A stretch of DNA of 64,000 nucleotides from Candidatus Saccharicenans sp. (GCA_024653215.1 JANLFU010000004.1:191001-255000), one strand, 5' to 3'; positions 1 through 9,533 are shown, numbered from the stretch's first letter. A program made the numbers and translations. The notes: generated from the sequence alone by a model not told the origin.

Positions 1-2
1 CG

Positions 3-89
3 GGCTGGCCGGGCCGGCCGCTCGAGGGACAGGGTTTGATGCTGCCGCTAATAGTGGACAGAGTGGCCTACTTGACGGCCGGGCTTTAA
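3..89 (+). CDS. C-terminal fragment of an unidentified protein
   Basis: The frame is open from the left window edge and ends in TAA, giving 28 residues ending in LPLIVDRVAYLTAGL. It stops 33 bases before the potassium transporter start, on the same strand, which fits an upstream operon member. Too little is present to name a family, so I assign no function. It could be a chance open frame, though codon choice (GGC, CGG, CTG, GCC) matches the neighbours. Confidence 0.4.
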   Translation, partial: GWPGRPLEGQGLMLPLIVDRVAYLTAGL

Positions 90-122
90 AGCGGTTTAAT
101 TAAGGACTTATAAGAGGGCAAA

Positions 123-1466
123 TTGAATAATTTTAAGAAAAAGCTGGTGCATCCGCCCCGGTTGTTGGCCCTGAGCTTCCTGGCGGCCATAATCGCCGGG
201 ACCATCATTCTTTCTATGCCTTTTTCCACCCAGACCGGGAGGATTCCCCTGATAGATGCCCTCTTCACCTCTACCTCGGCCATCTGTGTTACCGGGTTGA
301 TCGTGGTCGATACCCCGAATTACTTCAGCCCATTGGGGCTCGGCCTCCTGCTGGTTCTCATCCAGCTTGGTGGCCTGGGGATCATGACTTTTTCCAGCTT
401 TATCCTGATGACCGCCGGCAGACGGGTCAGCCTATCCGACAAACTGGTGGTCGAGGGTTCCTTCCGCCCGGCGGCCATTTCGGATTTCCGGTCGCTGCTG
501 CGGGATGTTTTCCTGTTCACTTTCGGTTTCGAATTGATTGGAGCCGCCCTCCTAATGTTGAAATTCTCGGAGATTGGTTCCTGGTCCAGGGCCCTGGCCC
601 TGTCCGTCTTCCACTCTGTTTCGGCTTTCTGCAACGCCGGGTTTTCGCTTTTTTCTGATAACCTGGTAGCCTTCCGCGGAGATACCCTGGTCAACCTGGT
701 TATGATCTTTCTGATTGTTTTCGGAGGTCTTGGTTTTTTTGTCCTGCAGGAAGTGAAGCTGGCCCTTAGAAGCAGCCTACACAGGGAGAGGGTTAAGTTT
801 TCGCTCCATACCAAGTTCGTGGCGGCCATTACCCTGGGAATCATACTGACCGGGGCCATCCTGCTGTTTCTGATGGAATTCGACCGGGGTTTTTCCAGCC
901 TCCCATTTAAAGAAAAGGTTCTGGCCGCGGTTTTCCAGGTGGTTTCGGCCCGGACCGCTGGCTTTAATACAGTGGACCTGAGCAGTCTGTCTGTGGCTTC
1001 TTTGTTGTTACTCATTCTGATAATGTTTGTTGGGGCTTCGCCGGGCTCGACTGGAGGCGGGGTTAAGACCACCACCTTTGGAGTGATCTTCGCTTTCCTG
1101 CGATCCCGTATCCATGGTCATGAAGTCCCGCAGATTTTCTCCAGGGCCATAAAGAACGAGGACATCATCAAGGCCTACACCCTGGTGTCACTGGCCATGT
1201 CTCTTGTTTTCGCCTCAACCCTGGCCCTCCTAATCATTCAGCCCCAGCTGGCTTTGAAAGAAGCCCTGTTCGAGGTGGTCTCGGCCTTCGGCACCGTTGG
1301 CCTGTCGCTGGGCATCACCCCGAACCTCCATCCCCTGAACAAGCTGATTCTGGTAGTTACCATGTATCTTGGCCGGATCGGGCCCCTGACCATGCTTTAT
1401 GCCTTCAGCCGGGTTAAGCCGGCCGGTCATTACCAGTTTATTGAAGAAAGCATCATGGTGGGCTAA
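123..1466 (+). CDS. ktrB: KtrB/TrkH-family potassium uptake membrane protein
   Basis: Ion-translocating subunit of a Ktr/Trk potassium uptake system in the inner membrane. The 447-residue protein has the four-fold repeated membrane-pore-membrane plan: selectivity-filter stretches are visible as AICVTGL (about residue 54), FCNAGF (about 170), RTAGFN (about 277) and GTVGLS (about 390), each with the conserved glycine of the family. Length matches KtrB (about 450) rather than TrkH (about 480). The start is TTG at 123, with AGAGGG just upstream. It is followed after 38 bases by the cognate RCK regulatory subunit, so the two form one transport unit. Transport mode (sodium- or proton-coupled) cannot be read from the sequence. 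Confidence 0.93.
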   Translation: MNNFKKKLVHPPRLLALSFLAAIIAGTIILSMPFSTQTGRIPLIDALFTSTSAICVTGLIVVDTPNYFSPLGLGLLLVLIQLGGLGIMTFSSFILMTAGRRVSLSDKLVVEGSFRPAAISDFRSLLRDVFLFTFGFELIGAALLMLKFSEIGSWSRALALSVFHSVSAFCNAGFSLFSDNLVAFRGDTLVNLVMIFLIVFGGLGFFVLQEVKLALRSSLHRERVKFSLHTKFVAAITLGIILTGAILLFLMEFDRGFSSLPFKEKVLAAVFQVVSARTAGFNTVDLSSLSVASLLLLILIMFVGASPGSTGGGVKTTTFGVIFAFLRSRIHGHEVPQIFSRAIKNEDIIKAYTLVSLAMSLVFASTLALLIIQPQLALKEALFEVVSAFGTVGLSLGITPNLHPLNKLILVVTMYLGRIGPLTMLYAFSRVKPAGHYQFIEESIMVG

Positions 1467-1504
1467 AATATCCGCAAGAACGGGCTTTATCCAGGAGTAA
1501 CAAA

Positions 1505-2161
1505 ATGAGATTTGCCGTTATCGGTCTTGGAAGTTTTGGCAGTTATCTGGCTAAAACGCTGTATGAAAAGGGCCACGAAGTCCTGGTCATAGACAAAGAT
1601 AAGGATAAGGTCGAAGAGGCCAAGGATTTTTCCAGCCAGGCTGTCTGGATGGACTCGGCCGACAAGGAAAGCCTGCAAGCTCTGGGAGTTCAGGACATGG
1701 ATGTGGTGGTGGTCAGCCTGGGGCCGGAGATGGAACCTTCGATTCTGACAGTCCTTTACCTTCATGAACTGGGTGTCAACCGTATCCTGGCCAAGGCCCT
1801 GAGCCCGGACCACGGCAAGATCCTGGAGGCCATCGGGGCCACCGAGGTCATCTATCCGGAGAGGGACATGGCCACGAGGCTGGCCCAGCGCCTGAGCTCC
1901 AGGAATGTCCTGGAGTATCTACCCCTGGCCGAAAACATCAGCATTCAGGAAATTGTGCCGCCCGAGGCCTTTATCGGAAAGAAGCTGAGGGACCTGGACC
2001 TGACCAACCGTTACCGGGTCCAGGTGATAGCGGTCAGGCAGCTGGTGCCCGACCGCCTGATTTTCATCCCCGGGGCGGACTTTGTGATCAAGGACAGCGA
2101 TGTCCTGGTGGTCATGGGCGAGGAAGAAAATATCGCCGAACTATGCGCCTGTAAGAAGTAA
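1505..2161 (+). CDS. ktrA: KtrA/TrkA RCK-domain regulator of potassium uptake
   Basis: Cytoplasmic gating ring subunit that binds nucleotide and regulates the adjacent KtrB channel. The N-terminal RCK_N Rossmann fold opens with VIGLGSFGSYLAK (GxGxxG, residues 6-12) and the acidic end of the second strand (VIDKD). A C-terminal TrkA_C domain follows from roughly residue 140. At 218 residues it has the size of KtrA, a single RCK unit, not the double-length enteric TrkA. The order is ktrB-ktrA. The last 21 bases overlap tail-to-tail with the helicase gene on the other strand. Confidence 0.93.
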   Translation: MRFAVIGLGSFGSYLAKTLYEKGHEVLVIDKDKDKVEEAKDFSSQAVWMDSADKESLQALGVQDMDVVVVSLGPEMEPSILTVLYLHELGVNRILAKALSPDHGKILEAIGATEVIYPERDMATRLAQRLSSRNVLEYLPLAENISIQEIVPPEAFIGKKLRDLDLTNRYRVQVIAVRQLVPDRLIFIPGADFVIKDSDVLVVMGEEENIAELCACKK

Positions 2162-4501
2162 TTTCTGCAGGATGGCCCTGGCCACCTGCTTGGCCTTTTC
2201 CCCGCTTTCCCGGACCGGTCCCACGCAGGAAGGACAGCCCTCTTCGCAGGGACAGGCTTCAATCGTCCCCAGGCAGGCCTGGAGCAGGCTGGCCTTCAGT
2301 TCGAACAGGGCCGGGCTGAGGCCGATGCCGCCGGGAAAGTTGTCATAGAGAAACAGGTTGGGGGAAAAGTCCGGGCTGAGAAAGACCCTGTTTTTTTCGT
2401 CCTGCGGCAGGCGATGGCGGGGCAGGTCCCGGGGCGGCAGGGACTGGCCGGAAAAGTTGTCGCCGATGGCCACGCCCAGGTCGTGCAGGTCGCACATCAG
2501 GAACAGGGGGGCCACGTGGTGGAGCAGGTAGGACAGGCCGAACAGGCCGTTGGTCCTCTGCTCCGGAGTGAAGGGCAGGGTCTGGTAGATTTCGGCCGGG
2601 ACAGTCAGCCAGAAACTGGTGGTACTCATTTCGTTCTGGGGCAGCTGCAGTTCTCCAGCCCCCACGTTTTCCATCGTGTGGAACTTGATTTTCTTGAAAC
2701 CCACCACCTGGGTGGCCACGTGGACCTCGCCGTGAGAGACCCAGCCCTGGGGAATGTCCTTCCGGTCAAAGACATCAAGGATCTTGACGTTGGTGTAATC
2801 TATGGCGTCGGTGAAGTAATCAACGTCGGTCTTCTTGACGTAGGCCTTTCGCTGCTCGTAGTCGAATTCTTCCACGAAGTACTGTTCACCCTCGCAGATG
2901 TAGATGGCCTTGGGGTGCAGGGTGGTCAGGGCCGAGGAAAAGTCCACCTCGGCAATCACCCGAGGTTTTTCGGTTGTATCCACCACCACGAAGTTGTCGG
3001 AACTGATGCTGCGCAGGGAGATGGCATCGGCCGGGTAGGCCTCTGAAGTCCAGAACCATTTATTCTGGGTGTGGTGGAGCATTTGTTCTTCTTCCAGCAA
3101 TTTCAATATTTCGCCGATTTCCACCGTGCCGAATTTCTCCCCGTCTTCAAAGGGCAGCTCAAAGGCGGCGCACTGGATATGACTGACCAGGATGGACAGG
3201 TTGTCGGGGTTGATCAGGGCCATTTCAGGCGGACTGGAGAAAAAATAATCAGGGTGGGTGATGATGAACTGGTCCAGGGGAGCCGAGGAGGCCACCAGGA
3301 CCGCCGCCGACTTTCCTGTCTTGCGCCCGGCCCGGCCGGCCCTCTGCCAGGTGCTGGCTATGGTTCCCGGGTAGCCGGCTAGGACGGCCACGTCCAGGGT
3401 ACCGATGTCTATCCCCAGCTCCAGGGCGTTGGTGGACACCACCCCCAGGATTTTCCCTTCTCTCAAACCTTTTTCTATTTCCCGGCGCCGGACCGGCAGG
3501 TAACCGCCACGGTAACCGCGGATCAGGCCTTCATCCTTTAGGCCCTTTTCTATGTCATCTTTCAGGTAGGTGACCAGGACCTCGGTCAGCAAGCGGCTCT
3601 GGGCGAAGACGATCGTCTGCAGCTGTTCCTTGAGGAAAATGGTGGCGATCCGACGGGCCTCGTTGATGTAGGACCTCCTGATTCCCAGATGGGGGTTGAC
3701 CACAGGCGGGGTGTAGAAAACGAAGTATTTTTCTCCGGCCGGGGCCCCGTTCTGGTCGATGAGTTCCACCGGTTCCTCGATCATTTTCTGGGCCATGTCC
3801 CGGGGATTGGCGATGGTGGCCGTGGACAGGATGAACTGTGGTTTGGCCCCGTAGAAGCTGGCGATTCTTTTAAGCCGCCTGATGACGTTGGCCACATGGC
3901 TGCCGAACACGCCCCGGTAGTTATGCAGCTCGTCGATGATGATATATTTCAGGTTCTCGAACAGTTTTATCCACTTGGTGTGATGGGGCAGGATGCCGGA
4001 ATGCAGCATGTCGGGGTTGGTGATGATTATGTGTCCCTGGCTGCGGATGGCCCGGCGGGCGTCCTGCGGCGTGTCTCCGTCGTAGGTGAAGATCTTTATT
4101 TCCTCGCCCAGAAGCTCTATGGTTTCGTCCAGCTCGGCCCGCTGGTCCTGGCTAAGGGCCTTGGTCGGAAATAGATAGATAGCCCGGCTGGACGGGTCAC
4201 GGAGAATACAATCCAGGACCGGAAGGTTGTAGCAGAGTGTTTTCCCGGAGGCGGTCGGGGTGACCACCACCACGTTCTTCCCCTCCCTGATCTTTTGCCA
4301 GGCCTGGCTCTGGTGGGAATAAAGCGAACCGAACCCTTTCTTCTTCAGTGCTTCCACCAGGCGGGGATGAACATCCGGGGGATAGTCGTTGAAACTTCCG
4401 GGCCGCGGCGGCAGGTATTTTATGGTGGTTATGGAACCGTAAGGAGCGGCCATCTCCCGGAGGGTGCTGATGGCCCGATGCAGGCGGTCTTCTTTGTTCA
4501 T
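2141..4501 (-). CDS. DEAD/H-box helicase with C-terminal DUF1998 (MrfA/YprA-like)
   Basis: ATP-dependent superfamily 2 DNA helicase of the YprA/MrfA group; relatives act in repair of crosslink or mitomycin damage. Seen: Q-motif region, Walker A PTASGKT (residues 82-88), motif TNPDML (161), DELH box (190-193), SAT-type motif STAT, and motif VI QRAGRAGR. The C-terminal third carries the DUF1998 cysteine cluster (CPCEEGCPSC) just before the end, a likely metal site. Length 786 is usual for the family. A TATAAT lies on the minus strand at 4519-4524, 17 bases upstream of the ATG, and no clear Shine-Dalgarno is seen. It is divergent from uvrA, so two DNA-repair genes share one upstream region. Confidence 0.9.
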   Translation of the reverse strand: MNKEDRLHRAISTLREMAAPYGSITTIKYLPPRPGSFNDYPPDVHPRLVEALKKKGFGSLYSHQSQAWQKIREGKNVVVVTPTASGKTLCYNLPVLDCILRDPSSRAIYLFPTKALSQDQRAELDETIELLGEEIKIFTYDGDTPQDARRAIRSQGHIIITNPDMLHSGILPHHTKWIKLFENLKYIIIDELHNYRGVFGSHVANVIRRLKRIASFYGAKPQFILSTATIANPRDMAQKMIEEPVELIDQNGAPAGEKYFVFYTPPVVNPHLGIRRSYINEARRIATIFLKEQLQTIVFAQSRLLTEVLVTYLKDDIEKGLKDEGLIRGYRGGYLPVRRREIEKGLREGKILGVVSTNALELGIDIGTLDVAVLAGYPGTIASTWQRAGRAGRKTGKSAAVLVASSAPLDQFIITHPDYFFSSPPEMALINPDNLSILVSHIQCAAFELPFEDGEKFGTVEIGEILKLLEEEQMLHHTQNKWFWTSEAYPADAISLRSISSDNFVVVDTTEKPRVIAEVDFSSALTTLHPKAIYICEGEQYFVEEFDYEQRKAYVKKTDVDYFTDAIDYTNVKILDVFDRKDIPQGWVSHGEVHVATQVVGFKKIKFHTMENVGAGELQLPQNEMSTTSFWLTVPAEIYQTLPFTPEQRTNGLFGLSYLLHHVAPLFLMCDLHDLGVAIGDNFSGQSLPPRDLPRHRLPQDEKNRVFLSPDFSPNLFLYDNFPGGIGLSPALFELKASLLQACLGTIEACPCEEGCPSCVGPVRESGEKAKQVARAILQKLLLTGA

Positions 4502-4595
4502 GGCGGTTAATCGTTGCTATTATAAAATAAAGGACGGGATTATTAAACCCGTTTCCGGCCCTCGGAAATCCACCCAGAAGTGCTAAAATATAGCC

Positions 4596-7121
4596 ATGCT
4601 CCAGGAAATCAGGGTGCGCAAGGCGGCCCAGCACAATCTCAAGAAAATTGATGTTGAGCTGCCCAGGAACCGTCTGGTCATAGTCACCGGGCCCAGCGGC
4701 TCGGGCAAATCTTCCCTGGCCTTTGACACCCTGTTTGCCGAGGGACAGCGGAGATACATAGAGTGCCTTTCGGCTTACGCCCGGCAATTTATCGAGCAGC
4801 TGGAGAAGCCTGAAGTCGAGTCGATCGAAGGCCTGTCCCCGGCCATTTCAGTTGACCAGAAGACCATCTCTTTCAACCCGCGGTCGACGGTCGGTACCAT
4901 AACTGAAATTTACGACCTGCTGCGCCTCCTGTATGCCCGGCTGGGAACAATGTACTGTCCCGACTGCCGGGTGCCGGTTGTGGCCAGCAGCCGTGAGCAG
5001 ATCCTGGAGATGATCGGTTCCAGGTTTTCCGGGCGAAATATCATGATTCTGGCCCCTGTGGTCCGTGGGCGGAAAGGCGAGTACCAGCAGCTGCTGGAAA
5101 AATTCAGGAAAAAGGGTTTCCTGAGAGCCCGGATTGACGGCTGGATGCATGACCTGGAAGAAAAAATCCGCCTGGACAGGAACAGAAAACATAGCATCGA
5201 AATCCTGGTGGACGAGTTAAAGCTGGAACCAGGAAAGGAGCGTCGCTTGCAGGAGGCCGTGGAGAAAAGCCTGGAGATGGCCGAAGGTGGGGTGCTGGTG
5301 CTGGAGGCCTCCGGCCAGGAATCTTATTTCTCCAGGAAGCTGGCCTGTCCCTCCTGTGGTCGCAGTTTCCAGCCGCTGGAACCCAGGAATTTTTCTTTCA
5401 ACAGTCCTTATGGTGCCTGCGGCCGGTGCCACGGACTGGGCTACCTTACCACTCTTAACGAGTGGGGCGAGGTGGAGCTGACCTCAGACCTCTGCCCCGA
5501 CTGCCGGGGCCAGAGACTGAAAAAAGAAAGTCTCTGGGTCAGAATCGACGGTCTGAACATCCACGAGCTGGCCTCGCTCGACGTGGATCGCCTGCTTGAA
5601 AAAATAGACAAACTGAGTTTTTCCGGCCAGGTTCAGACGGTGGCCGAAAAAATATTGAAGGAAGTGAAAGACCGGTTACTGGTGATGAGGGAACTCGGCC
5701 TGTCCTATCTTGACCTCAACCGGACCGGCTCCTCGCTGTCGGGCGGCGAGGCCCAGAGAATCAGGCTGGCTGCCCAGGTCGGTTCCAGGTTGCGGGGTAT
5801 TCTCTACGTGCTGGATGAGCCGACCATCGGCCTTCACCAGCGGGATAACGGCCAGCTGATCAGGCTGCTCCGCCAGCTCCGTGATGCCGGGAACTCCATA
5901 GTGGTGGTTGAGCATGATGAGCAGACCATTCGTTCAGCCGATTACCTGATTGACCTGGGGCCAGGGGCCGGTGAAAACGGCGGGCGGGTGGTGGCCTGCG
6001 GTCCGCTCCAGGAGGTTCTGAACTCGAGAGAGTCTCTGACCGCCCAGTACCTGCGGGGAGAAAAAGCGGTGCCGGTGCCGGCGGTCCGCCGGACTCCCTC
6101 CGGCTGGCTTACAGTCCGGGGCGCGGCCGAGCATAATCTTAAGGACATAGATGTCAGTTTTCCCCTGGGGGTGATGACGGCCGTAACCGGGGTTTCGGGT
6201 TCGGGCAAGAGCAGCCTGGTTTATGACGTTCTTTACCGGGCCCTGTTGAAGAAGTTTTACCGGGCCAAAGTTCAGCCGGGAAAGCACCGGGCACTTGAGG
6301 GGCTGGAGAATATAGACAAGGTAGTTTCAGTTGACCAGAAGCCGATAGGCCGGACGCCCAGGTCCAACCCGGCTACCTATACCGGAATTTTCGGGCACCT
6401 GCGGCAGCTTTTTTCCCTGACCCCGGAGGCCCGCCGGAAGGGATACCGCCCCGGACGTTTCAGTTTCAACGTTCACGGCGGACGCTGCGAGGACTGCCAG
6501 GGAGCCGGGGTGAAAAAGGTGGAAATGCATTTCCTGCCCGACGTCTATGTCACCTGCGACCGCTGCCACGGCCGGAGGTACAACAAGGAAACGCTGGCCG
6601 TAACCTACCACGGGAAAAACATCGCCGATTTTCTGGACATGACAGTGGACGAGGCCTTTGACCTGCTCCGGGCCCACCCCTCGCTCCGCCGCAAGCTGGA
6701 GCTGCTGAAGCAGGTGGGACTGGGTTATCTCAGGCTGGGCCAGCCGGCACCACAGCTATCGGGTGGAGAGGCCCAGAGAATCAAGCTGACCCGGGAGCTC
6801 AGCCGCCGCGATACCGGAAAGACGCTCTATCTTCTGGATGAACCGACCACCGGGCTCCATTTTGACGATGTCAGCAAGCTGCTCAAAGTCCTGGAAAGGC
6901 TGGTGGAAATGGGCAACACGGTGATCATAATCGAGCATAACCTTGAAGTTATCAAGTATTGCGATTACATTATTGACCTGGGCCCGGAGGGCGGGCAGGC
7001 TGGCGGGGAAGTGGTGGCGGCCGGGCGGCCGGAAGAGGTGGCCCTGGTGGAAAAATCCCACACCGGTCGTTATCTGCGCCAGGTGCTCTTGTCCGGGGTG
7101 CACGGCGGGTTGAGAGGATAG
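4596..7121 (+). CDS. uvrA: Excinuclease ABC subunit A, short form lacking the insertion domain
   Basis: Damage-recognition ATPase of nucleotide excision repair. Seen: Walker A motifs GPSGSGKSS (32-40) and GVSGSGKSS (about 532), two ABC signatures LSGGEAQR, Walker B LDEPT twice, the UvrB-binding domain with CPDC (121-124) and KGEY, the first zinc module CPSC...CGRC (251-278) and the second zinc module CEDC...CDRC. At 841 residues it is about 100 shorter than typical UvrA (about 940). The loss is internal: only about 20 residues separate the first zinc module from the CPDCRGQRL motif (300-308), where family members carry the roughly 110-residue insertion domain. The UvrB-binding domain is kept, so this is not UvrA2. 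TAAAAT ends 6 bases before the ATG and no Shine-Dalgarno is obvious. Confidence 0.95.
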   Translation: MLQEIRVRKAAQHNLKKIDVELPRNRLVIVTGPSGSGKSSLAFDTLFAEGQRRYIECLSAYARQFIEQLEKPEVESIEGLSPAISVDQKTISFNPRSTVGTITEIYDLLRLLYARLGTMYCPDCRVPVVASSREQILEMIGSRFSGRNIMILAPVVRGRKGEYQQLLEKFRKKGFLRARIDGWMHDLEEKIRLDRNRKHSIEILVDELKLEPGKERRLQEAVEKSLEMAEGGVLVLEASGQESYFSRKLACPSCGRSFQPLEPRNFSFNSPYGACGRCHGLGYLTTLNEWGEVELTSDLCPDCRGQRLKKESLWVRIDGLNIHELASLDVDRLLEKIDKLSFSGQVQTVAEKILKEVKDRLLVMRELGLSYLDLNRTGSSLSGGEAQRIRLAAQVGSRLRGILYVLDEPTIGLHQRDNGQLIRLLRQLRDAGNSIVVVEHDEQTIRSADYLIDLGPGAGENGGRVVACGPLQEVLNSRESLTAQYLRGEKAVPVPAVRRTPSGWLTVRGAAEHNLKDIDVSFPLGVMTAVTGVSGSGKSSLVYDVLYRALLKKFYRAKVQPGKHRALEGLENIDKVVSVDQKPIGRTPRSNPATYTGIFGHLRQLFSLTPEARRKGYRPGRFSFNVHGGRCEDCQGAGVKKVEMHFLPDVYVTCDRCHGRRYNKETLAVTYHGKNIADFLDMTVDEAFDLLRAHPSLRRKLELLKQVGLGYLRLGQPAPQLSGGEAQRIKLTRELSRRDTGKTLYLLDEPTTGLHFDDVSKLLKVLERLVEMGNTVIIIEHNLEVIKYCDYIIDLGPEGGQAGGEVVAAGRPEEVALVEKSHTGRYLRQVLLSGVHGGLRG

Positions 7122-7127
7122 CGCGGG

Positions 7128-8123
7128 ATGAGTTTCAGGGACATCTGGGGAAACGAACAGGTAAAGCAGATTTTGAGACTTTCCCTGGGCAAAGGCAGGC
7201 TGCCCAACTCCCTGCTATTTTTTGGACCGGCCGGGACCGGCAAGCTGAAAACGGCCCTGACCGTGGCCAAGGCCTTAAACTGCCTGGAGAAGACTGACGA
7301 TTCCTGCGACCGCTGCGATTCCTGCTTGAAAATAGACCGGGGACAGCATCCCAACGTTCGGGTCATCACCCGGGACAAGAACCGCGAGCAGATCGTTAAA
7401 GAACAAATTGAAGAGGTAAATTACCTGTCTACCCTGAGGCCCTGGGGCCGGGGGCGACTGGTTTTCATCATCGATGAAGCCGAAAGAATGAACGAAACAG
7501 TGGCCAATTCGTTGCTCAAGACCCTGGAAGAGCCGCGGTCGTTTGCCTATTTCATCCTGGTCACGGAAGACCTGCAGCTCATTCTGCCCACCATCCGCTC
7601 CCGCTGCCAGGTCCTGAGGTTCAATCCTCTCAGCCAGGAAGAGGTGGAAAGAGCCCTCCTGGACCGCGGGTTCCCGGCCGAGAGGGCCCGGCTCCTGGCG
7701 CAGGCTTCCGAGGGTAACCTGGAGTCTGTGCTGGAAACTGACTGGGACGAGTTCCTGGCCGGGCGCAACCAGGCCTGGCTGGTCTTCAAGCAGCTGCTGG
7801 AGGCAGGCGAGGCAGAAGACTTCCTGAGCCTGGTGGCTGGCCGGGCCAGAAAGGATGCTCTGTCCGGGTTCAGGGAAACCCTGAAATTCTTTTCGGTTTT
7901 TTTCCGCGACCTGCTGGTGGTCCAGGCCGGTCGGAAGGAGCTTCTGCTCAACCCCGATCTCGGCCCCGAACTGGAACGGGTCTCCCGCCTGGTCCCGGCC
8001 GAGAAGGCCGGTCGGGCCGTCCGGCTGGTGGAGGATTACCTCGGGCGCTTAAAGAAGAACCCGAATTTGGCTATAATGGGTAGTGAACTCACAATTTTTT
8101 TTAGAGAGATCAGAAATGGCTGA
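7128..8123 (+). CDS. holB: DNA polymerase III delta prime subunit
   Basis: Clamp-loader AAA+ subunit of the replicative polymerase. Seen: P-loop-like GPAGTGKLK, zinc-binding CxxxxxxxxCDRCDSC run (about residues 50-66), Walker B-like IIDEAERM, and the RSRC sensor/arginine-finger-region motif. The usual Ser/Thr after the P-loop lysine is Leu; delta prime is commonly ATPase-inactive, so this fits holB better than dnaX, which is also longer. The start lies 6 bases after the uvrA stop, and the 3' end overlaps the PSP1 gene by 8 bases, giving the holB-ricT order known from Firmicutes. A TATAAT inside the 3' end (about 8071) may serve the next gene. Confidence 0.9.
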   Translation: MSFRDIWGNEQVKQILRLSLGKGRLPNSLLFFGPAGTGKLKTALTVAKALNCLEKTDDSCDRCDSCLKIDRGQHPNVRVITRDKNREQIVKEQIEEVNYLSTLRPWGRGRLVFIIDEAERMNETVANSLLKTLEEPRSFAYFILVTEDLQLILPTIRSRCQVLRFNPLSQEEVERALLDRGFPAERARLLAQASEGNLESVLETDWDEFLAGRNQAWLVFKQLLEAGEAEDFLSLVAGRARKDALSGFRETLKFFSVFFRDLLVVQAGRKELLLNPDLGPELERVSRLVPAEKAGRAVRLVEDYLGRLKKNPNLAIMGSELTIFFREIRNG

Positions 8124-8802
8124 AGCTGTGCTCTTGCTGTCGGAGTCCACCGGCAAGATTATCCGGGCCCTCCGGGGCGAGGAGCCCCTGGAAGTGGGGG
8201 ACTACTGCCTGGTGGAGTCCGAGTACGGCGGCGACCTGGCCATGGTGATCGACCTCGATAGCGAGCTGGCCCGTTGCCCCAAGGCTGCCCGTCGGGCGGT
8301 CAAAATAATCAGGAAGGCCACCGAAGAAGATATAAAGAAATTCAACTGGCTCAGGGACAGGGAGAAGAAGGCCTTTGAATTCTGCCTGAGCCGGATCAAG
8401 GCCCGCAACCTGCCGATGAAGCTGGTTGCGGTCCGCTATTTCTTCAACGAGAAGAAAGGCATCTTTTATTATACGGCCGACGGCCGGATCGACTTCCGTC
8501 AGCTGGTAAAGGATCTGGCCAAGGAACTGAGAATGCGGATCGAAATGCGTCAGATCGGGGTCAGGGATGAAGCCAAGCTGGTGGGCGGGCTGGGTGTCTG
8601 CGGCCGTCCCCTGTGCTGTTTTTCCTTCATTAAGAACTTTGAGCCCATCACCATTCAGAAGGCCAGGAAGCAGCAGATTGTGATTAACCCCACCAAGATC
8701 TCAGGCCTGTGCGGACGACTGATGTGCTGTCTGGCTTTTGAAGAAGAAAGTAAAGGCCGGCTTTATATCGAAGAACTCGGTGGTGATTTGATCGAAGACT
8801 AG
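8116..8802 (+). CDS. ricT: PSP1/RicT-family protein
   Basis: Member of the PSP1 C-terminal domain family (B. subtilis YaaT/RicT, part of the Ric complex that modulates RNA maturation and phosphorelay in Bacillus). Conserved cysteines are seen in VCGRPLCCFSF and LCGRLMCCLAFE, the family hallmark; in RicT such cysteines take part in iron-sulfur binding. I place the start at ATG 8116, preceded by AGAGAG, giving 228 residues. The longer frame from 8083 begins inside holB and lacks a ribosome site. The position directly after holB matches Firmicutes synteny. The role outside Bacillus is not established. Confidence 0.88.
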   Translation: MAEAVLLLSESTGKIIRALRGEEPLEVGDYCLVESEYGGDLAMVIDLDSELARCPKAARRAVKIIRKATEEDIKKFNWLRDREKKAFEFCLSRIKARNLPMKLVAVRYFFNEKKGIFYYTADGRIDFRQLVKDLAKELRMRIEMRQIGVRDEAKLVGGLGVCGRPLCCFSFIKNFEPITIQKARKQQIVINPTKISGLCGRLMCCLAFEEESKGRLYIEELGGDLIED

Positions 8803-8819
8803 TTGCCTGCTATCCTGCC

Positions 8820-9467
8820 TTACTTAGCGGAAATCTTGAACTGCACCCGGCTGGAAACGGCGATCAGCGTTCCGTCAGGTCCAAAGGCCTTGACCTGCCA
8901 GGAGTACTTTTCCCCTGGTACCATCTTAGCCTTGACCTCGTCGGGGAGGGTAATCCGGTTCTCCCTGGTGGTGGCTTTCCACAGGACTTTACCATTGAAG
9001 ATGGAAATCTGGTACTCGATATTTTCACCCAGTTTTTTCCACTCGAACGAGGACGGTATCTGGTTCATGTCGATGACCGGAGAAATCAGGGTGATGGAAG
9101 AGCCGCGGACCGTTTCTTCATCGGTCAGAAAGAAGTTGGGGGCTGGCGCCTGGCCACGCGGCAGAACGGCAAAGACTATGATCATGACCAGCAGGGCGGT
9201 GACTCCGGCGAAGGCCAGCTGCCTGACGGTCAGGAAAGAAGCCACCTCTCTCCGGAGTCCGGCCAGGACGGAGGAGCGAGTTTCTTCCTTTTCTTCCAGC
9301 AGGGCCGGGTTGTTCTTGATGGTCCGGATGATGACATCTCTTTCCTGGAGCTTCTCGAAGCAGGAAGAACAATTGAAATAATGTTCTTCGAAGGCCTCTT
9401 TATCCCTTTCGCTAAGTTTGTTAAGCAGGTACCCATCGATCAGGTCTTCAAACTTGCATTTGCTCAT
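8820..9467 (-). CDS. Membrane anti-sigma factor with zinc-finger and extracytoplasmic domain
   Basis: Predicted inhibitor of the ECF sigma factor encoded just upstream. Residues 1-40 form a zinc-finger anti-sigma domain with C4, H29, C33 and C36 (HxxxCxxC). One membrane segment lies at about 83-102, followed by roughly 110 residues outside the cytoplasm. The outer part has a beta-rich pattern (SFEW, YQISIF, VLWKA, LPDEV, YSWQVKAF, VQFKIS) resembling a fibronectin-III-like fold. The same architecture recurs in the second anti-sigma gene at 51670-52368. The gene starts 66 bases after the sigma stop and meets ricT tail-to-tail with a 17-base gap. Confidence 0.8.
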   Translation of the reverse strand: MSKCKFEDLIDGYLLNKLSERDKEAFEEHYFNCSSCFEKLQERDVIIRTIKNNPALLEEKEETRSSVLAGLRREVASFLTVRQLAFAGVTALLVMIIVFAVLPRGQAPAPNFFLTDEETVRGSSITLISPVIDMNQIPSSFEWKKLGENIEYQISIFNGKVLWKATTRENRITLPDEVKAKMVPGEKYSWQVKAFGPDGTLIAVSSRVQFKISAK

Positions 9468-9533
9468 TTTAATCCGCCTTCCCTTTTCTTCACCCTTTTA
9501 GTCGCCGGAATCAGGCAAAAGTGGAAAAAATTT

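Noticed and set aside
2414..4174. Plus-strand frames opposite the helicase
   Set aside because: Low-complexity Gly/Val/Gln/Asp-rich translations, typical antisense shadows of a GC-rich gene.
4596..7121. UvrA2-class protein
   Set aside because: UvrA2 lacks the UvrB-binding domain; here that domain is present and a different domain is missing.
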